64,000 nucleotides of DNA from Castellaniella defragrans (GTDB lineage: Bacteria; Pseudomonadota; Gammaproteobacteria; Burkholderiales; Burkholderiaceae_B): contig NZ_JACHIB010000007.1 in NCBI RefSeq assembly GCF_014203015.1, positions 150,962 through 214,961 of the forward strand. Direction: 5' to 3'. The notes beneath the pieces were generated by a model. It ran no database searches, was not told the DNA's origin, and saw only the letters and a program-made list of their open reading frames with translations. How positions within the stretch are numbered: the first letter of the stretch is position 1; each line of letters opens with the position of its first letter. The translations under genes were made by a program, and so were the position numbers. This document shows positions 7,715 through 17,397 of the stretch, one piece after another.

Positions 7715-10233
7715 GCGCCGTCCTTTCAGCCACGGTCTCCGCGGACGCGGCCCCCGCGCCGGCCGCGCCCTGCGACGGCGCGGCCCTGCGCGACGCCGTC
7801 GCGCACGCCTGCTCGGGCATCATGCCGGCCTGGCCGCTGGACCAGGCGGTGGCGGTCAATCCCCACTGGCGGCGCATCGGCATGCCGATCCGCCACGTGG
7901 CGGCGCGCCTGGCGGTGCTGGGCGACTTCCGGGTGTTCCCCGCGCGGGACTACATCCGGCGCGAGTGGGCCGCGGGCCGCATCCTCCCCGCCGACCTGGA
8001 GGCCGCGCTGCGCGTCCACGCGGGCCGCGAGGGCGGCGCCGCGGCGGCCGAGCGCTGCATCGCCGAGCTGGCGGCGGCGCCCCGGGTGCGCCGCGCGCCG
8101 CTGCTGGTGGACCTGCTCGACGACGCGGTGCAGAAGAACCGGCGCTGGCCGTGGCGCGAGGCCATCGTCTTCCAGATGAGCCAGGCCTGCGCGACCTACT
8201 TCGACCGCCACCAGGCCGACTGGCGCGCGTCGGGCAGCCCGGACCTGTACGGCTTCTGGCGCGAGAGCATGGTCGGCGACCATGGCCTGGGCGCGCGGCT
8301 GGGCCTGCCCGGGCTCATGCGGCACCTGCGCGGGCTGCCCCTGCGCGCGCAGGACGCGATGGCCTGGGCGCTCGCCGAGCTGGAGCTGGAATCCGCGGCC
8401 TGGAAGGATTATTTCGAGGCCCTGCTGCTGTCGATCAATGGCTGGGCCGCGTGGTGCGCGTACGTCGGCTGGCAGAAGGCCGCCGCCGGGCAGGACGACG
8501 CCCGCCTGAGCGACCTGCTGGCCTGCCGGATCGCCTGGGAGGCGGTGCTGGCGCGCGCCGTGCCGCCCGCCGCGCGGAGCCCGGCGGTGGCCGCGCTGGG
8601 GGCGGCCTGGCTGGACGTCCCGCAGCGGATCGCGCGGGCCGAGGCGGAGCTGGCGATCGACGAGCTCTGGCAGGAGGCGCTGGAGGCGAGCTTCCAGCGC
8701 GAATTCGCCCGCACCCTGCGCACGCCGGCGCCCCCGCCGGCCGCGGCCTCCGCCGCGCCTGAAGTCCAGGCCGTCTTCTGCATCGATACGCGCAGCGAAC
8801 GCATGCGGCGCGCGCTGGAGGCCCTGTGGCCGGGCGTGGAGACGCGCGCCTGTGCGGGCTTCTTCGGGCTGCCCGCGCACTACAGCCCGCTGGGCACCGA
8901 GGCCCGCCGGCCGCAGCTGCCGGGGCCGGCCTATCCGAGCATCGCCCTGCGCGACGTGGCGACGGCGCCCGGGCAGGCGTGCGCGGACGAAGCGCGCACG
9001 GCCCGCCTCGGTGCGGCCCGCCGGCGGCGGCTGGCGCGGCTGGACCAGTGGCTGGGCGCCGTGCGCTGGCCGAACGCCACCTTTTCCTTCGTCGAGACCC
9101 TGGGCGTGGCCTACCTGGGCAGGATCGCGCACTGGATCCGGCCGCCGGCCGCGCCGCGCGCGCCGGCGGACCGCCTGGGCATGCCGGCCGGCGGGCGCGA
9201 ACCGTGCCGCCCCATGGTCGTGGGGCTGGACGCCGGGGCACGCGCCGAACTCGCCGCCGGCATCCTGCGCACGATGGGGCTGGGCGACCGGCTGGCGCCG
9301 CTGGTGATCCTGTGCGGCCACGCCGGGCACAGCACCAACAACGCGCACGCCTCGACGCTGGACTGCGGCGCCTGCCACGGGCGCTCCGGCGAGGCCAACG
9401 CGCGCGCCCTGGCGCATCTGCTGAACGACCCGCAGGTGCGCGCCGGCCTGAGCGCGCGCGGGCTCGACATCCCGTCCGGCACGGTCTTCATGGGGGCCCT
9501 GCACAACACGACCACCGACGAGGTGACCGGTTTCGACCTCGACCTCCTGCCGCCGGCGGCGCGGGCGCGCTGGGACCGGATGGAGCGGGTCTTCGCGCAG
9601 GCCGGCGACCGCGTCCGCCGCGAACGCGCGCCGGCGCTGTGGATGGACGCCGGCCTGGCGCCCGGGGCGCTGCTGAAGGCGTTCCGCCGCCGGGCCAACG
9701 ACGGCGCGCAGACCCGCCCGGAATGGGGGCTCACCCGCAACGCCGCGTTCATCATCGGCCCGCGCGAGCGCAGCCGGGGCCGGGTGCTCGACCGCGTCTA
9801 CCTGCACGACTACGATGCGCGCGCCGACCCGGATGGCACGGTGCTGGAGGCGCTGATGACGGGGCCGATGGTGGTCACCCACTGGCTCTCCTGGCAGTAC
9901 CACGCCTCCACCTGCGACCCGCTGCACTACGGCGCGGGCAACAAGGTGCTGCACAACGTCGTGGACGGCCATGTCGGGGTGTTTGAGGGCAACGGCGGCG
10001 ACCTGCGCATCGGCCTGCCCAGGCAGTCGCTGCACGACGGCGACGGCTGGTATCACCAGCCCGTGCGCCTGACCGTCGTGATCGACGCGCCGGCGGCCTC
10101 GATCGAAGGCGTCATCGCGCGCCATGCCGAACTGGGCCGGCTGTGCGACAACGGCTGGCTGCTGCTGTGGCGCTACGAGGGCGACGAACTGCGGCGCTAC
10201 GAGCGCGGCCGCTGGCTGCCGCTGGCGGTCTGA
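7711..10233 (+). CDS. dabA: DAB inorganic-carbon transporter, subunit DabA (DUF2309)
   Basis: 840 residues. DabA is a carbonic-anhydrase-like cytoplasmic subunit thought to hydrate CO2 unidirectionally, powered by DabB. The expected zinc and catalytic residues are present with the right spacing: Cys357-x-Asp359 in FCIDTRSE, His537 in CGHAGHST, and Cys552 in LDCGACHG. The His-to-Cys interval of 15 equals that reported for Halothiobacillus DabA. The GTG start at 7711 overlaps the dabB stop (GTGA) and has GGGGGAGG 8 nt upstream, so translation is coupled. In heterotrophs DAB supplies bicarbonate for carboxylases such as the PEP carboxylase encoded further along. Confidence 0.95.
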   Translation: MSAVLSATVSADAAPAPAAPCDGAALRDAVAHACSGIMPAWPLDQAVAVNPHWRRIGMPIRHVAARLAVLGDFRVFPARDYIRREWAAGRILPADLEAALRVHAGREGGAAAAERCIAELAAAPRVRRAPLLVDLLDDAVQKNRRWPWREAIVFQMSQACATYFDRHQADWRASGSPDLYGFWRESMVGDHGLGARLGLPGLMRHLRGLPLRAQDAMAWALAELELESAAWKDYFEALLLSINGWAAWCAYVGWQKAAAGQDDARLSDLLACRIAWEAVLARAVPPAARSPAVAALGAAWLDVPQRIARAEAELAIDELWQEALEASFQREFARTLRTPAPPPAAASAAPEVQAVFCIDTRSERMRRALEALWPGVETRACAGFFGLPAHYSPLGTEARRPQLPGPAYPSIALRDVATAPGQACADEARTARLGAARRRRLARLDQWLGAVRWPNATFSFVETLGVAYLGRIAHWIRPPAAPRAPADRLGMPAGGREPCRPMVVGLDAGARAELAAGILRTMGLGDRLAPLVILCGHAGHSTNNAHASTLDCGACHGRSGEANARALAHLLNDPQVRAGLSARGLDIPSGTVFMGALHNTTTDEVTGFDLDLLPPAARARWDRMERVFAQAGDRVRRERAPALWMDAGLAPGALLKAFRRRANDGAQTRPEWGLTRNAAFIIGPRERSRGRVLDRVYLHDYDARADPDGTVLEALMTGPMVVTHWLSWQYHASTCDPLHYGAGNKVLHNVVDGHVGVFEGNGGDLRIGLPRQSLHDGDGWYHQPVRLTVVIDAPAASIEGVIARHAELGRLCDNGWLLLWRYEGDELRRYERGRWLPLAV

Positions 10234-10321
10234 ACCCGCCAGGACGCGCGCGGCGGGGCGGTGGCGCGCAGGTGCGCCGGGCCCCGGCGCGGCTTCCCCG
10301 ATGCCGCGGGGGCGAACGCTC

Positions 10322-11890
10322 CTAGCGCTCGGCGCGGGGAATGCCCCAGGGATTGTCCTGGCGCAGCGCCGGCGGCAGCAGGCCGTCGGGAATGTCCTGG
10401 TAGCACACGGGGCGCAGGAAGCGCGCGATCGCCAGCGTGCCCACCGAGGTCGAGCGCGGGTCGGAGGTGGCGGGGAACGGCCCGCCGTGGACTATGGCGT
10501 CGCACACCTCGACGCCGGTCGGATAGCCGTTGGCCAGGATGCGGCCCGCCTTCAGTTCCAGGATCGGCAGCAGGCCGGCCGCCAGGGCGTCGTCGGCGCC
10601 GGCTTCCAGGTGCAGGGTGGCCGTCAGCTGGCCTTCCAGCGCCCGGGCGACGGCCGCCAGTTCCTCGGGGGATGCGCAGCGCACGACCAGGGCGCTGGCG
10701 CCGAACACCTCGGCGCCCAGGCCGGCCGGGTCCGCCAGGAAGGCCTCGGCCGTGGTCGCCGCCAGGCCGGCCTGGCAGGGCGCGGGGCCCTGGCCCGCCG
10801 CGCCGCGCGCCAGGGGCGCGACGCCCGCGTGGCCATGCAGGCGCTCGACGCCTTCGCGGTAGGACCGGGCGATGCCGGCCGTCAGCATGGTGGCGGCCGG
10901 CGCGGCGCCCACGCCCTCGGCGGCCAGACGCACGAAACGGTCCAGGTCCGGCCCGTCCAGGCCGATGATCAGGCCCGGGTTGGTGCAGAGCTGGCCCGCG
11001 CTGCCCGTCAGCGAGGCGACGAAGCCCCGGGCGATGGCCTCGGCGCGCGCGGCCAGGGCGCCGGGCAGCAGGAACACCGGGTTGGTGCTGCTCATCTCGG
11101 CGTAGACGGGGATGGGCACGGGGCGCGCGGCGGCCGCCCGCATCAGCGCCAGGCCGCCCTGGCGCGAGCCGGTGAAGCCCACCGCCCGGATCGCGGGATG
11201 GCCGACCAGCGCCAGGCTCAGCTCGTGGCCCGGCCCCGCCAGCAGGGAAAAGACGCCTTCGTGCAGGCCGCAGCGCTGGACGGCCCGGCGGATGGCGCGG
11301 CCCACCAGTTCCGAGGTGCCGGGGTGCGCGGGATGCGCCTTGACCACGACCGGCGCGCCGGCGGCCAGGGCCGAGGCGGTGTCGCCGCCCGCCACCGAGA
11401 AGGCCAGGGGGAAGTTGCTGGCGCCGAAGACGGCCACCGGCCCCACCGGGATGTGGCGCAGGCGGATGTCGCTGCGCGGCAGCGGCGTGCGCTCGGGCAG
11501 GGCGCGGTCGATGCGGGCGCCGACCCAGTCGCCGTCGCGCACCACGCGGGCGAACAGGCGCAGCTGGTTCACGGTGCGGCCGCGCTCGCCTTCCAGGCGG
11601 GGCCGCGGCAGGCCGGTCTCGCGCATGGCGCGCTCGATCAGCGCGTCGCCCAGATCCAGGATGGCTTGGGCGACGGCTTCCAGGAAGTCGGCGCGGGCTT
11701 CCAGGCCGGTCTCGCGGTAGGACGCGAACGCGGCCTCGGCCAGCCGCGCCGCCCGGTCCACCTGGCCGGCGTCCGCGCCCAGCCAGGCGGGCGGCAGCGC
11801 CTCGCCCGTGGCGGGGTCGATGGCGTGGAATGCGGCGCCGGTGCCGGGGATGTCCTGGCTGCCGATCAATTGGGTGCCGGTGATCTGCAT
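10322..11890 (-). CDS. alpha-ketoglutarate semialdehyde dehydrogenase
   Basis: 522 residues of the aldehyde dehydrogenase superfamily, in the 2,5-dioxovalerate dehydrogenase branch. Conserved parts are the cofactor-binding [15 protein letters not shown], the general base in [10 protein letters not shown] and the catalytic Cys in GQLCTNPG. It oxidises 2-oxoglutarate semialdehyde to 2-oxoglutarate with NAD(P)+, the last step of the glucarate/galactarate route whose earlier enzymes are encoded at 17-24 kb. It lies 16 bp downstream of the epimerase gene in the operon led by the solute-binding protein. Confidence 0.92.
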   Translation of the reverse strand: MQITGTQLIGSQDIPGTGAAFHAIDPATGEALPPAWLGADAGQVDRAARLAEAAFASYRETGLEARADFLEAVAQAILDLGDALIERAMRETGLPRPRLEGERGRTVNQLRLFARVVRDGDWVGARIDRALPERTPLPRSDIRLRHIPVGPVAVFGASNFPLAFSVAGGDTASALAAGAPVVVKAHPAHPGTSELVGRAIRRAVQRCGLHEGVFSLLAGPGHELSLALVGHPAIRAVGFTGSRQGGLALMRAAAARPVPIPVYAEMSSTNPVFLLPGALAARAEAIARGFVASLTGSAGQLCTNPGLIIGLDGPDLDRFVRLAAEGVGAAPAATMLTAGIARSYREGVERLHGHAGVAPLARGAAGQGPAPCQAGLAATTAEAFLADPAGLGAEVFGASALVVRCASPEELAAVARALEGQLTATLHLEAGADDALAAGLLPILELKAGRILANGYPTGVEVCDAIVHGGPFPATSDPRSTSVGTLAIARFLRPVCYQDIPDGLLPPALRQDNPWGIPRAER

Positions 11891-11906
11891 GATGAGGTCC
11901 TTCGTG

Positions 11907-12896
11907 TCAGGGGTCTGTCGGGGCCGCGCCGTCCGCGCGGCGGGCCGGGTTCGGGCGGACGTCGAGCCGCAGGCCGACGTCCAGGGATGCGCCGGGCGCC
12001 AGGACGCGCAGCCCGGTGCCGGCCTGTCCGTCCGCGCTCAGGTTGACGGCGTCGCAGACGTGGGTGGCGGGCTCGACGCACAGGTAGCGTCCGGCGTTGG
12101 CGTGCAGCACCAGGTGTTCCAGCGGGCCTTCGGCGCGCAGGTCCAGGCCCGGTCCCCGCTCCCAGTCCAGCCGGGCCAGGCCGTCCCAGCCGCCCAGGAA
12201 CGCGGTCCAGGTGCGCGTGCCGCGCGGCCAGTCCGCGCGCTGGTTGGCCCGGGGAAAGCGCGCCAGCTCGTCCTCGTGGGTCCATTCGACGGCGGCGTTC
12301 AGGCGCACGCCGGCCGCGGTGAAGTAGGGGTGCAGCCCCAGGCCGGCGGGCATGGGAGTGTCCGACCGGTTGCGCAGCGACAGGCGGACGCGCAGGCCGG
12401 CGGGCTCCAGCCGGACCGTCTGGCGCAGCCGCCAGGCCCAGGGCCAGCCGCCGACGCCGGCCGGATGGTCCAGCGCCAGTTCGGCGTGGGCGGCGCCGGC
12501 GTCCAGGACCGTCCAGGGCATCGCCTGGGCCTGGCCGTGCAGGGCGTGGGGATGGCCGGGCAGGGCTTCCAGGGCCAGCGTGCCCGATCCCCAGCGCAGC
12601 CGGGCGTCGCGCACGCGGTTGGAAAACGGCGCCAGCGGAAAGAGGCCGCCCTTGGGCCAGGCGTGGGCGGGCCAGCCCTCGGCCTCGATCGGCGCCAGCC
12701 AGTCGCGCGGCCCTTCCTCGGGCAGGTCCGTGGTCCAGCGCAGGATGCGCCCGCCTGCCGCCGGCGCGAGCACGGCCCGGTGGGGGCCGCAGCTCAGGAC
12801 CAGGCGGGCCGGCCCGGCCGCGTCCATCCAGGCGGCGTACATCCCGGAAGGGCCTTGCGGCGTGCCCATGGTGGCTTTTTGACGCTGCGCGTTCAT
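11907..12896 (-). CDS. aldose 1-epimerase family protein
   Basis: 329 residues. Galactose-mutarotase fold features are GGRILRW near the N-terminus, [12 protein letters not shown] with the conserved NR, HALHGQ (catalytic-site His) and GLGLHPYF. It interconverts anomers of a sugar or sugar acid. In this island it probably mutarotates the imported uronate or aldose before dehydrogenation. The ATG at 12896 overlaps the permease stop (ATGA); an internal ATG 27 bp later (MGTPQG) is an alternative. Confidence 0.88.
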   Translation of the reverse strand: MNAQRQKATMGTPQGPSGMYAAWMDAAGPARLVLSCGPHRAVLAPAAGGRILRWTTDLPEEGPRDWLAPIEAEGWPAHAWPKGGLFPLAPFSNRVRDARLRWGSGTLALEALPGHPHALHGQAQAMPWTVLDAGAAHAELALDHPAGVGGWPWAWRLRQTVRLEPAGLRVRLSLRNRSDTPMPAGLGLHPYFTAAGVRLNAAVEWTHEDELARFPRANQRADWPRGTRTWTAFLGGWDGLARLDWERGPGLDLRAEGPLEHLVLHANAGRYLCVEPATHVCDAVNLSADGQAGTGLRVLAPGASLDVGLRLDVRPNPARRADGAAPTDP

Positions 12897-13792
12897 GCCT
12901 CGCGGGGCGCTTCCTTGACGCGGCTGACCAGTTGCGTCGGGCTGACGAAGCGCAGGGCGATCAGGACCCACAGCAGGGTGATGGCCATGTAGATCATCGC
13001 CATCGCGTCGATCGCCTGCGGCGCGCGCACGCCGGTGGAGAACACCGCGTAGTACAGCGCCACTACCAGGGTCTGGGAATCCGGTCCCGCCGTGAAGAAG
13101 GTCAGCTCGAACATGCCGATGGTGCGCACCAGCACCAGCAGGCCCGCCGCCAGCATGCCCGGCACCAGCAGGGGCAGCAGCACGTGGCGGAAATACTGGT
13201 AGGTGTTGGCGCCGAAGATGCGCGCGGCCGATTCCAGGCCGGGGTCGATCTGCTCGATGAAGGGCGTCATCACCAGGATCACGAAGGGCAGGGCGGGCAC
13301 CAGGTTGGACAGGATGACGCCCGTCAGCGTGCCGCCGACGCCGAGCTGGTACATCGCCGTGGCCATGGGGATGCCGTAGGTGACCGGCGGCACCATCATG
13401 GGCAGCAGGATCAGCAGCATGGCCAGGCGCTTGCCCGGAAACCGGGCGCGGGCCAGCGCGTAGGCGGCGGGCACGCCCAGCAGGATCGACAGCAGGACCG
13501 TGGCGGCGACGACTTCCAGCGTCACCACCAGGACGTGCGCGAGCTGGAAGTCGTCCCAGGCGCGGCCGTACCAGGACAGCGTGAAGCCTTCGGGCAGGGG
13601 CGTGCCGAACCAGCGCGTCGCCACCGAGTTGACCACCACGGTGGCGATCATGAAGACGACGTTGAGCAGGAAGAAGCCCATGACGGTCCAGATCGTGGCG
13701 CGCCACAGCCAGCCCCAGCGCCGCGAGGGCGCGGCGGAGGCGGGCAGGCCGGTCCGGGAAGTCGGGAGTGTGTTGGCGGTATCCATGATCAT
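12893..13792 (-). CDS. ABC transporter permease (second)
   Basis: 299 residues, six predicted membrane helices. It is a binding-protein-dependent permease of the PotC/ThiP type; the EAA-like cytoplasmic loop is ESAARIFGANTYQYFRHVLLPLL. Start codons 13792 and 13786 are both possible; the first overlaps the upstream permease stop (TGATG). It forms the heteromeric channel with the next permease and the ATPase at 14735-15814, importing a substrate likely to be a sugar acid or uronate given the neighbouring catabolic genes. Confidence 0.9.
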   Translation of the reverse strand: MIMDTANTLPTSRTGLPASAAPSRRWGWLWRATIWTVMGFFLLNVVFMIATVVVNSVATRWFGTPLPEGFTLSWYGRAWDDFQLAHVLVVTLEVVAATVLLSILLGVPAAYALARARFPGKRLAMLLILLPMMVPPVTYGIPMATAMYQLGVGGTLTGVILSNLVPALPFVILVMTPFIEQIDPGLESAARIFGANTYQYFRHVLLPLLVPGMLAAGLLVLVRTIGMFELTFFTAGPDSQTLVVALYYAVFSTGVRAPQAIDAMAMIYMAITLLWVLIALRFVSPTQLVSRVKEAPREA

Positions 13793-14667
13793 CAACCCTT
13801 GCCGCTGGTGGCCGGCCCGCTGTAGAAGGCGCGCCGGAATGCGAAGATCGCGCAGACGATGAGCAACTGCACGAATCCCATGACGATGGCGATGGCCGAG
13901 GCCATGCCGTAGTCGTACTGCTCGAAGGCCGCCTCGTAGGCGGCGATGGAGATCACCCGCGTCGGCCCCGCCGGGGCGCCCAGCAGGATGGCCGAGGGGA
14001 ACACGGCGAAGGCCTGGACGAAGGACAGCGCGGCGGCCATCGACAGCCCCGGCACCAGCAGGGGCAGGTAGATCAGCCGGAACTGGTTCCACGGGCCGGC
14101 GCCCAGCGTGCCCGCCGCCCTGGCCAGCGTCGGGTCGATGCCCGAGATGTAGGACAGGGTCAGCAGGAAGGCGAAGGGAAAGCCCGAGATCACCAGGGAG
14201 ATCAGCACGCCCCAGAAATTGTGGGTCAGGCGGACCTCGTCCATGTACAGGTGCAGGCCCTGCAGGAATTGCGGGAACCAGCCCGCCGGGCCGTAGAAGG
14301 TCAGCATGCCGTCGGCGACCAGCACGGTGCCCAGGGTGATCGGGATCACCAGCAGCGTCGTGACGATGCGCTGGGCGCGGCTGTTGCGGCGCAGGGCGAA
14401 GGCGACCGGCACGGACAGGCCGACGTTGATGAGGGTGGCGGGCACGGCCAGCTTCAGCGTCACCCACAGCGTGCTCCATTGCGACGGCGTGGTGAAGAAG
14501 TGCGTGTAGTTGGCCCACAGGCCGCCGCCTTCCAGCGGCTGCGTCGAGATGACGACGCCGTAGACGAAGGGGTAGACGAACAGGGCGAGCAGCACCAGGA
14601 CGGCGGGCGCCACCAGCCAGCCGCGCCGGTCCCCCGTGGGTGCGACGCTCAGGGCGGTCGAACTCAT
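13792..14667 (-). CDS. ABC transporter permease (first)
   Basis: 291 residues with about six hydrophobic helices. It is a family member of PotB/UgpA-like permeases with the EAA-like loop RAAGTLGAGPWNQFRLIYLPLL. It is translationally linked to the following permease (1-bp overlap) and lies 67 bp downstream of the ATPase gene, with a strong hairpin between them. Partner of the solute-binding protein at 15895-17067. Confidence 0.9.
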   Translation of the reverse strand: MSSTALSVAPTGDRRGWLVAPAVLVLLALFVYPFVYGVVISTQPLEGGGLWANYTHFFTTPSQWSTLWVTLKLAVPATLINVGLSVPVAFALRRNSRAQRIVTTLLVIPITLGTVLVADGMLTFYGPAGWFPQFLQGLHLYMDEVRLTHNFWGVLISLVISGFPFAFLLTLSYISGIDPTLARAAGTLGAGPWNQFRLIYLPLLVPGLSMAAALSFVQAFAVFPSAILLGAPAGPTRVISIAAYEAAFEQYDYGMASAIAIVMGFVQLLIVCAIFAFRRAFYSGPATSGKG

Positions 14668-14671
14668 GCGG

Positions 14672-14706
14672 CCCCCTTGGCGCTGCGCGCCGTCCCCCCA
14701 AGGGGG
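14672..14706. repeat. intra-operon hairpin (CCCCCTTGG / CCAAGGGGG)
   Basis: Perfect 9-bp inverted repeat, CCCCCTTGG at 14672-14680 and CCAAGGGGG at 14698-14706, around a GC-rich 17-nt loop, between the ABC ATPase and permease genes. There is no U-tract. It may be a transcript-processing or stability element or a dispersed palindrome of this genome. Confidence 0.6.
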
Positions 14707-14734
14707 AATTCGTACTTGGAGCGGTCCTGCGTAC

Positions 14735-15814
14735 TCATGCGGCCTCCGCGTAGGCCAGGACCCGGTCGGCCGGGATGTGCAGCCGGATGCGGTCGCCCGG
14801 CGCGAAGGCGCCCGGCAGGCGCACGTACAGGTCGCCCAGGCCGGTGGCGACGGACAGCAGGGAATCGCGTCCGCCGAATTCCAGGGTCCGGATGGTGGCG
14901 TCGAAGGCGTTGGTCTGGCCCTGCGCGGCGATCTCGAAATCGTCGGGCCGCATGGCGACGGCGACTTCCCGGTGGCCGGCCAGCTCGCCGATGGCGGTGC
15001 CGCCGAGCTGGATCTGGCTGCGTTCGAGCGTCAGGCTGTCGCCGGCCTGGCGCACGGTGCGGAAGTCGAGCACGTTGCGGTAGCCCATGAAGCGCGCCAC
15101 GTGCAGGTTGCGCGGGCGGCCGTAGACTTCGCGGGGCGCGCCGATCTGCTGCACCGAGCCGGCGCGCATCACCACGATCCGGTCGGCCATCGAGAGGGCC
15201 TCGTCCTGGTCGTGGGTGACGTAGATGGTGGCGCGTTCGAGCTGGCGGTGGATGCGGCGGATTTCCGCGCGCATCTCGATGCGCAGCTTGGCGTCCAGGT
15301 TCGACAGGGGCTCGTCCATCAGGATCACGGGCGGTTCGATGACGATGGCCCGGGCGATGGCGACGCGCTGCTGCTGGCCGCCGGAGAGCTGGCCCGGCAG
15401 CTTGTGTTCGTGGCCTTCCAGCTGGACCAGGCTCATGGCCGACTGCACGCGGCGGGCGATCTCGTCCCTGCGCACGCCGCGCATCCGCAGGCCGAAGCCC
15501 ACGTTGTCGCGCACCGACATGTGGGGAAACAGCGCGTAGTTCTGGAACACCATGCCGAAGCCGCGCCGCTCCGGCGGCAGCACGTCGATACGGGTATCGT
15601 CCAGCCAGATGCTGCCCTCGCTGAGCGAGGTCAGGCCGGCCAGGCAGTTCAGCGCGGTCGATTTGCCGCAGCCCGACGGCCCGAGCAGGGCGATGAACTC
15701 GCCGCGCCGGATGTCGAGACTCAGACCGCTCAGGGCGGCGACGGCCGAGCCGGAGGCCGTGTCGAATTTCCGGCCCACGCCATCCAGACGCAGCTGTTGA
15801 AAAGAATGATTCAT
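14735..15814 (-). CDS. ABC transporter ATP-binding protein (PotA/UgpC-like)
   Basis: 359 residues. Walker [11 protein letters not shown]-loop [12 protein letters not shown], signature [14 protein letters not shown], Walker [13 protein letters not shown] and switch His in VTHDQDEA are all intact. A C-terminal TOBE domain (about 270-355) marks it as a member of the carbohydrate/polyamine importer group. The ATG at 15814 is preceded by AAGGATC. It energises the two permeases downstream. Confidence 0.94.
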   Translation of the reverse strand: MNHSFQQLRLDGVGRKFDTASGSAVAALSGLSLDIRRGEFIALLGPSGCGKSTALNCLAGLTSLSEGSIWLDDTRIDVLPPERRGFGMVFQNYALFPHMSVRDNVGFGLRMRGVRRDEIARRVQSAMSLVQLEGHEHKLPGQLSGGQQQRVAIARAIVIEPPVILMDEPLSNLDAKLRIEMRAEIRRIHRQLERATIYVTHDQDEALSMADRIVVMRAGSVQQIGAPREVYGRPRNLHVARFMGYRNVLDFRTVRQAGDSLTLERSQIQLGGTAIGELAGHREVAVAMRPDDFEIAAQGQTNAFDATIRTLEFGGRDSLLSVATGLGDLYVRLPGAFAPGDRIRLHIPADRVLAYAEAA

Positions 15815-15894
15815 GATCCTTGATCCAGGAGGGTCGGGCCGCCCGCGCGCCCGGGGCGGGCAGGCGGGCGGCCGTTCACGGGAATGCGACTGCG

Positions 15895-17067
15895 TTACTT
15901 CTTCAGGGCGCCGACTTCGGCGTCCCACTTGCGGAAGGCCTCGACCATCGCCTTGGCGTCCAGCGGCACGGCGTTCGGGCGGCGCGCGATCATTTCGTCG
16001 TATTCCGGCCGGCCGAACTTCTTGATGACCTCCTGGCTTTCGGCCGGCGCGGCCGACAGCGGCACGTCGCGGATGGCCGGACCCGGGTAGAAGTAGCCGG
16101 AGTCATAGGTCATGGCCTGCTGCTTGGGTTCGAGCATGAACTTCAGCAGCTGGAACAGGACTTTCTGCTTTTCCGCCGAGACGCCCTTGGGGATCACCAT
16201 GTAGTGCGCGTCGTTCACCCAGGTGAAGTTGTCGAAGGCCTGGATCTTGAACTCGGCGGGCACCACGCCCAGCGCGCGCGGGTTGATGTCCCAGCCCGTG
16301 ACGGTCACCGTCATGTCGCGGCTGCCTTCGCCCAGCTCCTTCATCACGGCCGAGGTGCCGCCGGGGTAGTAGGGCACGCAGTCGTTCAGCTCCTTCAGGA
16401 ACTGCCAGGTCTTGTCCCAGCCGTTGATCGGATCGTAGGGATCCTTGTCGCCCAGCAGGTAGGGCAGGCCCATCAGGAAGGTGCGGCCCGGGCCCGAGTT
16501 CGCCGGCCGCGCGTAGATCAGCTTGTTGGGATTGGCCTTGCACCAGGCCAGCAGCTCGGCCGGCGTCTTGGGCGGGTTCTGCACCTTGGCCGGGTTGTAT
16601 TCCAGCAGCGGGCCGGCCGGCATGAAGGTGACTTCCAGGCCGTAGCCCTGGGCCAGTTCCTGCATGCGGGCGGGGCCGCGCGCGTACCGGGTGAGGATGT
16701 CCTTGAACTCGGCCTCGTGGTCGGGCAGCAGCTTCAGCCACAGGCCCTGCTCGATGCCGGCGGCCAGGGCGTCGGTGCCGGTCAGGACCAGGTCGATGTC
16801 GGAGCGGCCGGCATTCTGCATGGCCTTGATCTTGCCGGGCAGCTGCGGCGAGGGCGCGTTGGTGAAGGTGATGTTCGAGACCAGGTCCGGGTGCTGGTCG
16901 CGGAAGGCTTCCAGGGCCTTCTGAGTCAGGGCCAGGTTGCCGGCCACGTCGACGACGTTCAGCGTGACGGGGGCGGCGTGGGCCGACAGGGCAGCGCCGG
17001 CCAGGGCCAGGGCGCCCGCCAGCGCGTGGAATCGTCCCAGTCGCGGGGACTGCTTGATGCCTTTCAT
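15895..17067 (-). CDS. extracellular solute-binding protein, family 1
   Basis: 390 residues. A Sec signal peptide is visible (basic N-terminus, hydrophobic core LAGALALAGAALSAHA, cleavage near residue 32). The mature part has the family 1 binding-protein form (DIDLVLTGTDALAAGIEQG, GWDKTWQFLKEL). It is the first gene of a six-gene minus-strand operon: binding protein, ATPase, two permeases, epimerase, semialdehyde dehydrogenase. The ligand is unproven; catabolic neighbours point to a uronate, aldarate or its oligomer. Confidence 0.9.
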   Translation of the reverse strand: MKGIKQSPRLGRFHALAGALALAGAALSAHAAPVTLNVVDVAGNLALTQKALEAFRDQHPDLVSNITFTNAPSPQLPGKIKAMQNAGRSDIDLVLTGTDALAAGIEQGLWLKLLPDHEAEFKDILTRYARGPARMQELAQGYGLEVTFMPAGPLLEYNPAKVQNPPKTPAELLAWCKANPNKLIYARPANSGPGRTFLMGLPYLLGDKDPYDPINGWDKTWQFLKELNDCVPYYPGGTSAVMKELGEGSRDMTVTVTGWDINPRALGVVPAEFKIQAFDNFTWVNDAHYMVIPKGVSAEKQKVLFQLLKFMLEPKQQAMTYDSGYFYPGPAIRDVPLSAAPAESQEVIKKFGRPEYDEMIARRPNAVPLDAKAMVEAFRKWDAEVGALKK

Positions 17068-17166
17068 GAGTTGTCTCCTAGGGTGTTCGCCAGTGCGCGG
17101 AAGAAGCCGGCAAACGGAATGTCCAGTTCGATCGCGGCCCGGATGTCCAGCCGTTCTTCTCGTAAG

Positions 17167-17178
17167 TCATCATATAAG
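17167..17178 (+). promoter_or_regulatory. operator-like site A (TYRTCRTAYRAS)
   Basis: TCATCATATAAG, 89 bp upstream of the ABC solute-binding protein start. It matches the 12-mer found at six places across this island with six invariant positions. Probable binding site of the FCD/GntR regulator encoded at 20528-21262. Confidence 0.5.
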
Positions 17179-17353
17179 TTCATGGGTCCGGAGGACAACA
17201 TTTTTTTGCATCTCGCGGGCCCGTGGACGCGGTTCCATAAAATGAATAATAGTCCTAATATTATGATTTACATGGACTAAATTCGGAAATTCCGCTTCTT
17301 GTCAGTATATTCCCTAGTAGTCCAGGATTTCCCGCTGAATCTACAGTCTGCAT

Positions 17354-17365
17354 GTCATACGACAA
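17354..17365 (-). promoter_or_regulatory. operator-like site B before gudD
   Basis: On the minus strand TTGTCGTATGAC, embedded in CATGTCATACGACAACATG, 33 bp before the gudD start. A position overlapping or just downstream of the transcription start would suit repression by the island's GntR protein. Confidence 0.55.
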
Positions 17366-17397
17366 CATGCAATCTCACCGTCCCCGCAAGGCCTCCC

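Larger units (their letters stand above)
17068..17397. promoter_or_regulatory. divergent control region, solute-binding protein / gudD
   Basis: 330 bp without a gene. The middle (about 17190-17345) is strikingly AT-rich and contains the inverted repeat TAGTCC...GGACTA (about 17250-17279). ATTCCGCTTCTTG at 17289-17301 recurs as ATTCCGCTTGTTG upstream of kdgD (21490), suggesting a shared promoter element. Two operator-like sites, annotated separately, lie near each gene start. Confidence 0.5.
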
